DNA from: Cyclaneusma minus
Lineage: Eukaryota > Ascomycota > Leotiomycetes > Marthamycetales > Marthamycetaceae
Assembly (NCBI GenBank): GCA_037179335.1
Contig: JAKZHN010000013.1
Coordinates: 620,001 to 684,000, forward strand
Length of the DNA: 64,000 nucleotides
Direction: 5' to 3'
Part shown: positions 41,837 to 52,860 of the stretch, one piece after another
Numbering within the stretch: the first letter of the stretch is position 1
Layout: each line of letters starts with the position of its first letter
The notes under the pieces: generated by a model
What the model was told of the DNA's origin: nothing
Seen by the model: only the letters and a program-made list of their open reading frames with translations
Databases searched by the model: none
Program-made: the position numbers and the translations under genes

Positions 41837-43438
41837 ATGCCTTCTTTCAAGCTCAGGCTCAATACCGGGGGGAACTCCATTGCCAACCCTTCAAATACTC
41901 CTGCCGCAACGCCTACCCAGACGCCCATCACTGCCCCATCTGCACATCGCAAACTGAAGCTCTTCTCCGGCAAAACCCCAACCGCCGAGAAACCATCAAT
42001 CGCCAAAAAGCCTGACGCGCCCAAGTCTACCTCCAAAGCTGGTCGCGAGCGGAAACCATCCATCAAAATCAAAGAAGCCAGTACTGCTCTGGGCAAGCGC
42101 ACCCGCGACGAGTCCGACAGCGAAGATGAGCTCGCGAACCAGCCTCTTGCGAAAATCGCGAAACCGCGGCCCAAAATCAAGCTGCTCAGCGTTGCTGGAC
42201 AGGGCGGCGCGACCCCAAAGACGCCGAAATACATTAAGCCAAAGTTCGTTGGCAAGCCACCCAAGCGGAATCCGGGCGAGGGATATGATTCTGAAGCCAG
42301 CGATCGCGAGATTGACCCTGCTATCGAGGAACAATTCGTGCTGCGCATGCTGCCTGGAGATGATGCTGATTATGTGAGGGAATCTATCAACAACAAGACG
42401 ATTGGGATCCCGAAGGCCCTAGGTGGAGCCGATATATCCATGAAGTTTTTTGATGGAGATGGCAGACGGGCAGCTGTTACTGTGCAAGGCAGGGTTTACG
42501 CGGCTACGCTGGTGGATATGCCTACAATCACCGAGGGCTTGAAAAGCTTCGACAAGAAGGGCTGGTTGAAGAGCGCGGACATCTGCCAGATGCTCTTGTG
42601 CTATGAGCAGGTGCCGAGCGAGGACATGGCAAAGAAGGCTGCTCTGCCGAAGATCATCGACCAAAAGACCTGGCAGTATCCGCATGGTCTGACACCACCA
42701 ATGTACAATGCACGAAAGCAGCGCTTCCGGAAGCGAATGAGTCGGAATTTCATCGAGGCGACAGAAGCAGAGGTGGAACGTTTACTGGAAGCGGATGCGC
42801 AAGCGGAAGATGTCAAATACGAGATTATTGACCCGGATGCCGAGAGACGCAAATCACAATTCAGCCCTGGCGCAAGCAGCCCAGGCGATTACCAGGACGG
42901 AGCAGAATATTCAGAAGATGAGGACGCAGAAGGAGAAGCCGATGATCAAGGCTACTTCGGTAATGGCCTTCCGGACGCTGCTGAACAGACGATGGAGGAT
43001 GACATGGAAGGCGATCTCGAGGCAGACCTACTAGAAGCCCTCGCTGGCGATGCTATGATGGAAGAGCCAGTCGCCGAGACACCTACTCAGATTGAAGGCA
43101 CACCAGCAGCCTCGGGCTCGTACGCTGGCACGCCCGTTGCAGAACCCGAGGCAGCTCAGGAAGACAGTGGCGATGAGTCCATTGAAGACGACGATGATGA
43201 CGCGGAGGGTGAAGACGAGGAAGAAGACATTGACGAGGAGGAGCAGACCAGAAGGAAAGAACTGGAAGGAGCCCGAGAAGACATCCGTGATCTGGAGGCG
43301 CAGCTGGCAGAATTCATGCAGAAGAGGGATAACACTCCGAACCCGATCTTGAGGAAGCGTCTGCAGGACAACATTGACAAAGTCAAGGCGGAATTGCAGC
43401 TCAAGAAGTCGGCGTTGGGCGAGGGCGATGATGATTAG
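41837..43438 (+). CDS. taf7: TFIID subunit TAF7
   Basis: Single exon, 533 aa. A Lys/Pro/Ser-rich N-terminus (MPSFKLRLNTGGN) leads into the TAFII55 domain at about residues 150-310: AIEEQFVLRMLPGDDADYVR, KFFDGDGRRAAVTVQGRVYA, ATLVDMPTITEGLKSFDKKG, KSADICQMLLCYEQVP, TWQYPHGLTPPMYNARKQRF. These are the hallmark motifs of TAF7. Acidic stretches and a C-terminal coiled coil (ELEGAREDIRDLEAQLAEFM) follow. TAF7 binds TAF1 in TFIID and restrains its activity until initiation. Confidence 0.95.
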   Translation: MPSFKLRLNTGGNSIANPSNTPAATPTQTPITAPSAHRKLKLFSGKTPTAEKPSIAKKPDAPKSTSKAGRERKPSIKIKEASTALGKRTRDESDSEDELANQPLAKIAKPRPKIKLLSVAGQGGATPKTPKYIKPKFVGKPPKRNPGEGYDSEASDREIDPAIEEQFVLRMLPGDDADYVRESINNKTIGIPKALGGADISMKFFDGDGRRAAVTVQGRVYAATLVDMPTITEGLKSFDKKGWLKSADICQMLLCYEQVPSEDMAKKAALPKIIDQKTWQYPHGLTPPMYNARKQRFRKRMSRNFIEATEAEVERLLEADAQAEDVKYEIIDPDAERRKSQFSPGASSPGDYQDGAEYSEDEDAEGEADDQGYFGNGLPDAAEQTMEDDMEGDLEADLLEALAGDAMMEEPVAETPTQIEGTPAASGSYAGTPVAEPEAAQEDSGDESIEDDDDDAEGEDEEEDIDEEEQTRRKELEGAREDIRDLEAQLAEFMQKRDNTPNPILRKRLQDNIDKVKAELQLKKSALGEGDDD

Positions 43439-44600
43439 GAATGTGGCATTGGGTTTGGGAATAGCATGGACTTAATGGCATGGAACTGGCGTGAGGAGCA
43501 TCTTTCAGCATCGGAGTTATGCTTGATGGTGGTTGTCACTGGAATTGACTTTGGGCGTTTATCAAGCATCGTCGGGAAAACACGCAGCTTTTCGCAGGAT
43601 CCTGCAGGTAGACATAGAAACAGCATCTGATGGCATACACGGCATAGATATGTCAAATGAAAATTCTTCAAGCTCTGTGACACTCACATGTAGAAATGTA
43701 TGTAGAAATAGCCGGCCTGTCCCATGATTTCCAAGTCACTAGGCAAATGAGAACATTGAGTATAAGAAGCACTGTCGCAATGTTGTGCTTTCCCAGAGAG
43801 TAAGTAGCCTTTCAGGGCAGCACTAAGATCGCATGGTCCAGGGGAGTCTGCCGAAAAAGGAAAGCTTTAGGGGAAGGGGCTTTTCGCGAAGAAGAGAGTG
43901 GGCTGCTAGCAAAGAGGATGTATCATGTACCGGTAGTCAACTTACCTACCGTCCCAATCGAAGGGTCGAGGGACTCTGCAAGCTGGGTTGCCATGATGAT
44001 ACTCAAGAACCGGCCACTCACGGAGGGAGAGCGAGGGGGAGCGGGGGGTTCTGAAGAGCAAGTACAGAGGGTATATACCACAAAATGAGTTGAATTACCA
44101 TCAAAGCACGTGGCCTAAGTGGCGCAATGACTTAATACCCTCGGTCGTTGAATGTAAACTCAGTTCGTCTGGTTTCAGAACGTCGAATCCCCCGGGTTCG
44201 ACAAGTCCCTTTTGACTTTTCTTTTTGACCTTTTTTTTTTTTTTTTCCTTCGACTTTTTGTTTATTATCCATTTAGTGTTGGGGAGTCTAAGATTACCTT
44301 AACTGGTTAAATAGCCGTTCTATATCTCATTCTCTACAAGTGCCATAGGTATCTGGTAGATTTGATCTTAACAATTAGATTCCCCGACATTTCACATGCT
44401 GAGATAACAAAGGGGTCAAGTAGTCCTTGATTGTCCCCAGCAATGTGGCAATCCAGGTGATGGCCAAGGGATTCACGGGCCGTAAATCGGCCCCAGGGGG
44501 CGCCGGAATGGCAAGCGACACCGGTTCGTTCGGCAGACTTTAAGAGCATGACCACATGTGTCGATGTGGTCATGTAGACATGTTAGTTATCCAGGCCAAC
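43439..44600. other. intergenic with poly-T tract
   Basis: No gene supported. A 16-T run lies at 44231-44246. Just before it, 44110-44215 has A-box- and B-box-like words (TGGCGCAATGAC, GGGTTCGACAAG) and a following TTTT, but no tRNA cloverleaf. It could be a decayed tRNA-derived sequence. Confidence 0.5.
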
Positions 44601-44625
44601 AGTCGAAGAAGAGGACAATGGCCCG

Positions 44626-45575
44626 CTATGCACCCTTTTCCTGCCCTTCCTCCGCCTCCCAGTGCTCCATCTTCCTCATCCAAGACGCTCTTGACCACCA
44701 GTTGGCAGCTTTCTCGACGGCCTTGACCTTGCTCCTGCCCTTGTCCTCATCGCTACCACTACCCTGCTCGGTGTGGGCGGAGACTTGCACTCCGGATGAT
44801 CCACCGAATCTCACCCGTCAACACAGCGTCCTTTGCGGTCTCCATGGCAGAACTCGTCTCTGGCGCAGAACCAGCGTGATCGGCGGACATTTCGAATAAC
44901 CTGCGGATGTCGGTGGAGGATGTCATAGAGATTCGAAGGTAGTGGTGTTGGGTGGAAAGTGTGAGCTGGTCGTGTGTGGTGTTTGCAGTTGCAGAGCAGA
45001 GCAGAGCAGATCCGGGAACCAGGCGAGCTCGCCTCCGGACCAGCATCCATACCAATACCAGAGCCCAATCCAGCGTTCCCGTCAACCGCTTTCAGCACCT
45101 CCCTACCGCCAGTCTTCACAACCTTCGCCTTCTTACCCGCCGATTCACGCTCTTCACCCGACTTTCGCTTTCCAGCTGCGAAACTTCCTGCCATTGTGCC
45201 TCCCATAGTCTGCCGACATTTTCTACCTGTTTTCCGTCACGACGACGAGCAGGAAAGGAGATCGACGAGAAGGCGTGCCGGATATCGACATTTTGGCAGC
45301 GCTTCGCCGTCGGTAGGACAGCAGGAATCAGGGGGTCCAAAAGGGGTATAATGCCCTGTCGAGAAGGGTCTCGAGAAGCTTGGGTGCCCTGGGGGGAGGG
45401 TGTCCCGGAAAAGGGGCTTTGGTGTTTTCGAGAGAGGAGGGCTTTCGGGGAGAGCAGGGCCTTCGGAAAGAGGGGCTCTTGAAGGAAGAGAGGGTAGCGG
45501 TAGAGAGCGACCCTGTGGCGACGGTGGTGTCAGGGCTGTCAAGGGTTTCTGTGTAGAAGACATTAGCATATGCAT
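44626..45575 (-). other. possible multi-exon gene, structure unresolved
   Basis: Several protein-like minus-strand pieces lie in different frames: a Ser/Pro-rich start (MSSTQKPLTALTPPSPQGRS) from 45555, a Lys/Glu-rich piece (MAGSFAAGKRKSGEERESAG) from 45194, MTSSTDIRRLFEMSADHAGS near 44930, and GRSKVKAVEKAANWWSRASW ending at 44626. I could not find a set of splices that joins them in frame. It may be a real gene with sites I misjudge, two small genes, or decayed sequence. No function is suggested. An AGAGC micro-repeat lies near 44995-45010. Confidence 0.3.
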
Positions 45576-45894
45576 TCAAGAAGGATGATGCATATTGTAC
45601 CAAATCAGGAGGACGAGGTAAGCTCTATCAACAGGTATTGGAAGCGGAAATATCCAGAAAGACAGCAGAGAGAGCGAGACTTGAGTCGATGTAGTTGTGA
45701 TTTATTTGTTATATTTGTTAAGAGTGTAGGCCAGATGGTAATAGCAGGATGATAAGACAGTCGTTACTCCCAATGGAGCTCGACTGCCCGAGTAAAGAAC
45801 TCCGCGCACGGGCCACCTCGAAATCTTCCAACATTGATTGAACCGCATTGAACCTCACCGTCTTTTCCAATTCCAGTCCCAACCAACTGCCAAT

Positions 45895-46681
45895 ATGATC
45901 TGCCGTTCCTGCACCCAGCGCGTCCTCCGGCGTAGCTTTCACACCACTTCCCGGCTCGCCAGCCAAGCAGGCGCCACCTCCACCACCTCTCCTCGAACCA
46001 ACGGGCCCCCAGCCGCAACCTCAACCTCCGCCGCCCAGCCCTTCTCCACACCCCTCACACCCGCTCCCAATGACATATCCCTCGGCAAAGACCTGCGTCC
46101 AAAGAAAGATGCTGCGAAAGTACTGCCGGTATCGAGCGTGCCGGCCGGAAAACCGTTGAAAGGACTGGGTTTTATCAAGGGCAAGGACGATCCCGTGGCT
46201 TTGAGGGAGGACGAGTACCCCGAGTGGCTATGGACGCTCCTGGACAAGAAAGAGGGGGATGGCGCGAAGGACGATGCTGGAGATGAATTCTGTGAGTTTT
46301 TACTCTCCACATTGGCCATACTAGACACCACATCTGATTGAAACATGAGCAAATCATTTTTCTGCTTGCTTGAAGACACAATGGAATATATGGAGGACGA
46401 TAGCTAATATTTGATGAACAGCGAAATCTAAGAAACAACGCAGGGTGGCGGCGAAGCGACAAAGAAAGCTGGAGGAGAAGTTAATCGCATCGGGCAATGC
46501 GGCCTTGCTGGAGCCGAAGGTACCGTTACAGCAGCAGACCATCGATCTGAAATCGAACGAGGAAGGGACAGTGCAGGGTGCTCTGGGCGCTGTGAAGGAA
46601 CGAGAGAACCTAAGGAAGGCCATGAGGTCGGAGAGAAGGGCCAAGATCAAGGAGGCCAATTTCTTGAAGAGTATGAACTAG
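45895..46681 (+). CDS. mitochondrial large-subunit ribosomal protein mL54 (Mrpl37)
   Basis: Exons 45895-46291 and 46422-46681, intron 130 nt (GTGAGT ... ATGAACAG); 218 aa. The N-terminus MICRSCTQRVLRRSFHTTSR is a mitochondrial presequence. The core DDPVALREDEYPEWLWTLLD is the signature of the mL54/Mrpl37 family. After the intron comes a basic helical tail (KSKKQRRVAAKRQRKLEEKL, RSERRAKIKEANFLKSMN). It is a small structural protein of the mitochondrial 54S subunit. Confidence 0.9.
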
Positions 46682-47198
46682 GTGGATTAAGGGACTGGGA
46701 ATATTTGTGCTGTGGATTTTGAACCTACGGGTTCTCAATTGCCAACACCTGGACTGGGAGATGTGGATTGGCTGTATGATAGGGGCTGGCTTTGTAACAT
46801 CACTCACGCGCATACCAAAGCGAGGCCATGAAAGGTCAATGGCCTGTGGCAGAGCGACTTCGAGACTTCGATCGTCATTTGAACGAAGTAGAGAACGCCA
46901 AATGCATTTCATGCTTGGAACCCGAATTCAGATATATGATGGGACGACAGAAGTCTGGGTACGGCTGGTAGCCCCCAGTATCGGAAATATTCCCAAGTCA
47001 TTTGGAGCAATCCAGATAGCCAGGAATAATGGGAACCCGGATGATTGAGAACGAGTGAAGGAACTAGTTGTCGCCGACCGAGTTACTGGCGGTACTGCTC
47101 CTGTTGATCTCGCTATACGCCGATCTTTATACACAAAGCATAACTCCCGCAACCCATCGATGTCGGCGAGCTATTCTCTCGTCTCTACCACATACAGC
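46682..47198. other. convergent intergenic region
   Basis: 517 bp between the 3' ends of mL54 and the methyltransferase. It includes a degenerate copy of the 19-bp repeat at 46982-47030. ORFs at 46707-47048 and 46928-47152 are not supported. Confidence 0.55.
46982..47030. repeat. 19-bp minisatellite, locus D (about 2.5 degenerate units)
   Basis: CGGAAATATTCCCAAGTCAT, then TTGGAGCAATCCAGATAGCC, then AGGAATAAT. Spacing and the AAT/CCAAGT words match the 19-bp family in the same orientation, but the match is weak. Confidence 0.5.
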
Positions 47199-48385
47199 CT
47201 ACTCTACCAAGTTCCTGTTCACAACCCTCCCGCCACAAAGAACCTGCACATCAGTAATCATATGAATAGCTCCATCCTTCCCCTTCTCAGCCCAATCTCT
47301 CCACCCCTGCACCATCTGTTGTCTTTCTTCCTCAGTGACCAACTTCATCTCAACCATCTTCCCTTGGGCCAAAATCCGGTCCGCATGATTGTTGCCGTAC
47401 CACCGAACTTCTTCTTCACCAGTAGTCATCTCAACATTAGCACTGGTTTCGACTTCCGAGCGCTTGTATCCTGCTTGGACTGCCCAGGAGGTCAGATATC
47501 GACCTGCATTCGGCTCGGCGCCGGTTGATCGCATGACTTCCTTGAGAATGTCCCAGCTGGAGTGTGGACCTGCTGGTCGAGGATAGCAAGCCATGGTGTC
47601 GAAATCCGCTGGCTAAGACTTAGCGAATGCTTATGAAGGTGAGGATGGACACTCGAAGTAAAGATAAAGGGGTGCTGCACAGCAGTCGCATGCAAGCAAA
47701 GTAATTAGCGCAGCCAGCTTTACCTGACGACTGGCCAGGGGGTCATGGACTAAGCAGCTGCAGTGGAACTTCAAACTTCTTCTCTTCCTCACCTTCCAAC
47801 GTAGCCAAGGCCAGAAATCCGTAAGACAGACATAAACTAGTCTTTCGTTGATATCTGTAATTCAGTATGCCTTGTTTCGTGGGAAGACCTCCATAGGGCT
47901 CACAATGGCAGCGAGTGTATGTGAAGATGCGAAGTTCGGACAAGAAAAGCACACAGCTCACCTTCCCTACAACTAGTCACACCATCCTCCTTCACAACCC
48001 TCCTCATTTGCTGCAACGCCTTCACCGGCTCACTCAAATGGATCAACAGCATATTGGTATGAACAACATCAAAGACTCCTTTGCCATATTTCGCAACCAG
48101 ATCATACACATCGCCCTCCTCGAAGACCAAATTCTGGATTCCGCGCTCCTTAGCAAGTTTCCGGCCAAAGTCGAGAGCTTCGGGGGAGTAGTCGACGCCT
48201 ATGACTTGGCCTTGGGGCACGGCGAGCGCGAGATCACAGGTGATGGATCCGGGACCGCAGCCGATGTCTAGGATTCGGTCGGTGGGGCGGAGGTAGGGGA
48301 TGAGGGCGGCTGAGGTGCCGAGGAGGGTGCGCTTGCCATGTCCCTGGAGGACGGGGGCGGCGTGACCTTGGGTGTATTCTGGCAT
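47199..48385 (-). CDS. class I SAM-dependent methyltransferase (UbiE-like)
   Basis: Exons 48385-47962 and 47608-47199 give 277 aa. Motif I is RILDIGCGPGSITCDLA, followed by GQVIGVDYSPEALDFG (motif II), FEEGDVYDL (motif III) and FDVVHTNMLLIHLSEPVKAL. The splice restores VTSCREADFDTMACYP, the READ/YP pattern common in this group. Exon 2 continues with EPNAGRYLTSWAVQAGYKRS. The intron is 353 nt (GTGAGC ... CCAG), long for this window, but phase and motif both fit. Small-molecule methylation is likely; the substrate is not evident and no biosynthetic cluster surrounds it. Confidence 0.85.
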
Positions 48386-49443
48386 TTGGGGCGAGATTGT
48401 GGGTTGGTTGTGCGAAGTTGAGGATCGTGATGGTGAAACTGTGGTGACAGGGGACGTGAGGCGTATTTATGTCTTTGTGATATCCGACCTCGAGGTATGT
48501 CGAGGCTCGGAAGCTCCGAATAGGGGCGAGACTTGAGATTGAATATATAGCTTTACAGCGGTATAAAAGCCGAAAGGTTGTTCTGTAAACGCGCAAACCT
48601 ACCTATACAGGTATTCTTTGATTGATGATTTGTTGTATCAGATGATCAGATCTGGGACACTCGGTTCCGGGGTTCCAATTCGTCAGCTGCAATGCGGACG
48701 GGGATAGCCTCTCTATAAATCACACTGCTGTAGAGTTGTAGAGTTTAGTACGCAATTGCGAAAAGGGAAACTCGGCGGCCTTCTAATCGAAACTCTGAAC
48801 TCTGAAGACTGACCGCTAGTTTGCAATTGCACAAGCCGAGTCGTCTCGAATCGTTCCTATCCCCAACTACTTTGGGGTTCTTGAACTCGCTGCGGATTTG
48901 CCCTGACGTAAAGTAGTTACTCACTCGAGAGTCGAGGCCCGTCTCAAACAGGAAGGTGGTAGGTGGAATTCCAATATGGAATGAAAGGCAAAAGAGAGAG
49001 TTGTGCAGAATCAAAGGAAGTGGGCTTTTAGAAACGGACACTCTCGTGATATTGACACACTATGAGAGTCAACGGAGTGTGAGGCTTCGCGAATAATAAT
49101 ATGCTTTCGACCTCAGATCAAAGTTCACCCCTAGTGTAGGTAGGAACTCCGAATTGCGGGGTTCACCACCTCATAGGGCTTCGGGGGAGAGAAGGTTAAG
49201 AAGAACTCCAGAGCCTCAAGCTTCCGCCAAAGGGCTTGAAATGAATCAATGATCTGCATCCAGAAACATACAAACTTTACCTTGACAGCTTCAATTTGGC
49301 CGTCAGAGCCCGAACTGCTTCATGAATCAGTAATACCTGGGAGTGGAGACTGGAGGGCGGCCAGCAAAGGCTTCAAAACTGCGGCGACAACGGCTTTGAA
49401 TTATATGATTAAGGAAACTCGAGTCGATATCCAAAGTACGTGA
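48386..49443. other. intergenic
   Basis: Methyltransferase upstream region. ORFs at 48745-49041 (-) and 49249-49443 (+) have no motifs. Confidence 0.55.
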
Positions 49444-50068
49444 GATAACATAAGTATATGTGTGCGTTTATATATAAGAAAAGAAAAGTGGCCGTGCACC
49501 ACGTGACACAGCCACCAGCCTCATCGATGTGGCGGAAGCTGCAGAAAATCCCCCACCCAGTGTGGTTCCACAATTCCATGATCTTCAAATCAAGTCGCAT
49601 CCCTTTCGCCGCGGTCCAAGATATACCACATTTGCTATCTCCAACATCGTTCTGATTGGACGACTTTTCAGAAGCTGCATGGTACAGCAGGGCTGGATTC
49701 TAACGCAATCGCATGTCATGTCTTTTGATAAGCGGGGTCGCCAGTCGAGATACATCAATGTTGCTAGCCCCAACCTTGCACATAGAAGGTATTCCACACA
49801 TAGACACACCCCAGCCGCTCTGCCATTCACGGCCTCTCCCGACTTATCAAGGTTATCTGGTCCAGGGACTGCTTCGCTCGATAACAGTCGGAAATGCGAG
49901 TAATGGAAACTCAATGGCGTCGTTCGCCTGAACCCTCTGCCAAGCTCGTCCGAACAAGGTGGGTGGCTATTTAGGACCTTCTGCTTCCATTTTTTGTATA
50001 TTTTGCTCTCCTTCGTCGTTACCTGGATGCGAGTGACGAAGCCAGCTTTCTCCCCTCTAACAGACACC
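49444..50068 (+). promoter_or_regulatory. upstream region of the Dal5-like permease with GATA sites
   Basis: GATAA cores lie at 49444-49448 (+), 49727-49731 (+), 49844-49848 (-), 49853-49857 (-) and 49880-49884 (+). The last four fall within 158 bp, about 190-340 bp before the ATG. In fungi such clusters bind AreA/Nit2-type nitrogen regulators. That this region responds to nitrogen is inference. Confidence 0.55.
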
Positions 50069-51888
50069 ATGGCGAGTCCAGAAGAGAAGAGTCCGACTAT
50101 GACAATAGATCCGGAAAAGGGCGACCAGCCGAGTCAAACAACGAGCAAGGACGATGCCGTTGTTCTTGAACATGCCGACGTCAACGATGCCGATATTGCG
50201 CTCAAAGTGCTTGAGGGCGAGACCATTGAAATGACTCCGGAGATGGAGAAGAAGTTACTACGCAAGATCGATCTCCATCTCATGCCGGTACGCGTGACAA
50301 AATTCACAAAAATCGGATCTCCGTCTAGCTTTGTGTCTAACTTTAAACCAGATACTTTGCGTTGTCTACGGGCTGAACTTTCTGGGTATGGAGCCTCTAG
50401 TTTGAGTTTTGACCCTGCGTTCGTCGGAGCTAATTCCTTCCAATAGACAAGACCACCCTTTCATACGCTTCAGTCATGGGCATCAAAACCGATATTGGCT
50501 TAACGGGCGACAATTACCAGTGGCTCGGAAGCATGTTTTATATCGGATACCTCGTCTGGGAATATCCTACGAACCGACTGCTCCAGAGATTGCCCCTTGC
50601 AAAATGGTCTTCATTCAACATTATCATGTGGGGCCTTGTCCTTTGCTGCATGGCTGCTGTCACCAATTTTGCTGGCGCGGTAGCGGTAAGGTTCTTGCTT
50701 GGAGTCTTCGAGGCTGCTGTTACCCCAGGCTTTGTTCTGTTCACCTCCCAATGGTATACCAAGGAAGAACAAGCCTCAAGGACGGGTTTCTGGTTCAGTT
50801 TCAACGGCGTCGCTCAGATCGTTGGTGGCTTAGTGGCCTATGGAATATCAATAGGTGTCGAGAGACATGGCGCTGCCATTGCGGGTTGGAAAATCGTCTT
50901 CCTGGTCACCGGACTCGTGACAGCCGCCGTCGGTGTCATTTTCCTCTTCATCATGCCAGACAACCAGCTGAATGCTAAATTTCTCACTCCGCAAGAGAGA
51001 GTTATGGCTTTGGAGAGAATTCGCCGCAACCAGCAAGGAGTTGGGAACAAGCATTTCAAATGGTATCAGTTCAGGGAGGCAATGCTTGACCCCATGACTT
51101 GGGCCTTTGTGTTTTTCTCGCTAATGGCAGATATTCCGAATGGTATGATACTCTCCCTTTCTCTTCTTTGCCCTGTGATGACGGCCAACTTGCCTCTCCG
51201 CATCCATTACCCAGCTGACACGCAAGCAGGTGGTATCTCTAACTTCTTCTCGGAATTGATTGAGTCTTTTGGTTACACCGCCGACCAGTCCCTTCTGTAC
51301 GGCACCCCTGCCGGAGCAGTGGAGGTCGTCACCCTTGTCATTACCGGCTTTTTAGGCCAACGTTATGGACATCGTGTGGGCTGGGGAATGGTCGGCATTG
51401 CACTAGCTCTTCTGGGTTTTCTCATCATCGTGTGCCTGCCGTTGAGCAATAACACCGGTCGTCTCATCGGCTATTATCTCTCGCAGGCGGCACCTGCAGG
51501 CTTCGTTGCGTTGCTCAGTCTGGTGGGCTCGAACGTGGCTGGCTATACCAAGAAGACTACCGTCGCAGCATTGTATCTGATCGGATACTGCGTGGGCAAT
51601 ATAATTGGTAAGAAATTCGAGCCCTCCGAGAACTTGCATCGCTAACAAGCCACAGGTCCCCAGACGTTTAGACCGCAGGATGCACCGAGATATGTTTCGG
51701 CAGAAGTCACGATCATTGTCTGTTATGGACTTTGTCTGATAGATCTGGGCTTCATCTACTGGTATTACAGATACCGGAACAAGCAGAAGGAGAAGGTTAG
51801 AGCCGCACCTGGATACCGGAAACTTGAGGGACAGGAATTTCTCGATCTGACAGACGCGGAGAACCCGGAGTTCGTTTACAGTTATTGA
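50069..51888 (+). CDS. MFS anion:cation symporter, Dal5/allantoate-permease family
   Basis: Five exons: 50069-50287, 50352-50385 (34 nt), 50447-51142, 51230-51607 and 51656-51888; introns 64, 61, 87 and 48 nt; 519 aa. The micro-exon encodes ILCVVYGLNFL, which splices into DKTTLSYASVMGIKTDIGLT, the classic first-helix region of Dal5 permeases. Other marks: YQWLGSMFYIGYLVWEYPTN, RFLLGVFEAAVTPGFVLF, WYTKEEQASRTGFWFSFNG and the C-terminal PQTFRPQDAPRY. Twelve membrane helices are expected. Family members carry allantoate, ureidosuccinate, nicotinate, biotin precursors or other small anions; substrate is open. The upstream GATA cluster suggests nitrogen control. Confidence 0.92.
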
Positions 51889-52319
51889 GTGTTTTCTTTT
51901 TTTTAACGATATATTGGGAAGGGAATCAAGGGCTATACGCAAAACCGTGCTTTCTAGATGAAATCCTTGGGAAAAGATTGACCCGTACAAGAATGCCTTC
52001 ATCTGCACCAAATGGACACTGCAAGTCTAACCCGAACTGGACTTCATCTGGGGCTGTGATGCGCTCAGCGCAGAAATTGACAGCGAGCTTCGGGCTATAT
52101 AGACACGAAGCCGCAACACTTCTCAAAGCAGTCGCCAGCCTTGGGGATTTCCCGTATCGGTGGCTGGGAAATGGCCGATATGCCGCAGACATGGGCCTTC
52201 GCTCTGGGAAAAGAGCATTTATTGACAAGTGTGGTCAACATTAGTCAGCCGGACAGTCATGACTACCAGGTATGGGCGTACCTCAGCTGTCTCTCTGGGG
52301 GGCGTGAAGGAGCGTGCCT
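51889..52319. other. intergenic
   Basis: 3' flank of the permease and downstream end of the decayed gene. ORFs on both strands lack motifs. Confidence 0.5.
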
Positions 52320-52860
52320 TCAAGAGCCTGGGGCGAAGCGTCCGAGAAGGTTGTCAATGTGAGTTTTAATTTTCGGAGGCGTGAGATCGGCCCCGCCTTC
52401 CACAGCATATCAACCACGATACTGGATGCCTTCATGGCGACCTGCTTGAGGATCTTTTGCCGGCCATACTCGGTGATGCGGTAGTCCGTCATCATACCGT
52501 GGCTCTCTGGGTGAATGACAACGCCGAGAAGCCAGACTGAGAAAAGCCATTTGTAGATAAACCATTTCCGGGTGCTATCCACGTACTTGTGGTCAAGTCT
52601 CTCGAGGATTTGAATCCCCATCTCCAGAAGTCCTTCCGGAAGACCAGTGGCATCCTCATCATCGGTGGCCCGATCGTAGAATTCCTCGGCAGCAATTTGA
52701 CCCTTGGAGGTCGAATCGGAAATATTGAACCGGGTGCCATGCTGATCCTTGGCACGGTCGAGAAGAAAAGGTGCATCCTCAAGAATCTTTGTTTGGCTTG
52801 CAACAGGCTGAACGTGAGGTAGTACATATCCGTTGCCTAAGCGCCCGTGCACCGGCCACC
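52320..52860 (-). pseudogene. decayed gene fragment, family not assigned
   Basis: The minus frame from about 52860 is clearly protein-like (KGQIAAEEFYDRATDDEDAT, EMGIQILERLDHKYVDSTRK, MMTDYRITEYGRQKILKQVA) but has no ATG before the middle of the fragment. Near 52405 the sense-making reading changes frame within a G-run: the following DLTPPKIKTHIDNLLGRF is in another frame and stops at 52320. The fragment is therefore truncated at its start and frameshifted near its end. It looks like the inside of a larger regulator-type protein (perhaps a GTPase regulator). I cannot name it securely. Confidence 0.55.

Noticed and set aside
44110..44225. tRNA gene (A-box TGGCGCAATGAC, B-box GGGTTCGACAAG, TTTT end)
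   Set aside because: No D-stem, T-stem or acceptor pairing can be drawn; at most a decayed tRNA-derived sequence.
49585..50070. 161-codon minus ORF as a gene
   Set aside because: Covers the permease promoter and start; no motif, and the plus-strand GATA cluster and start fit better.
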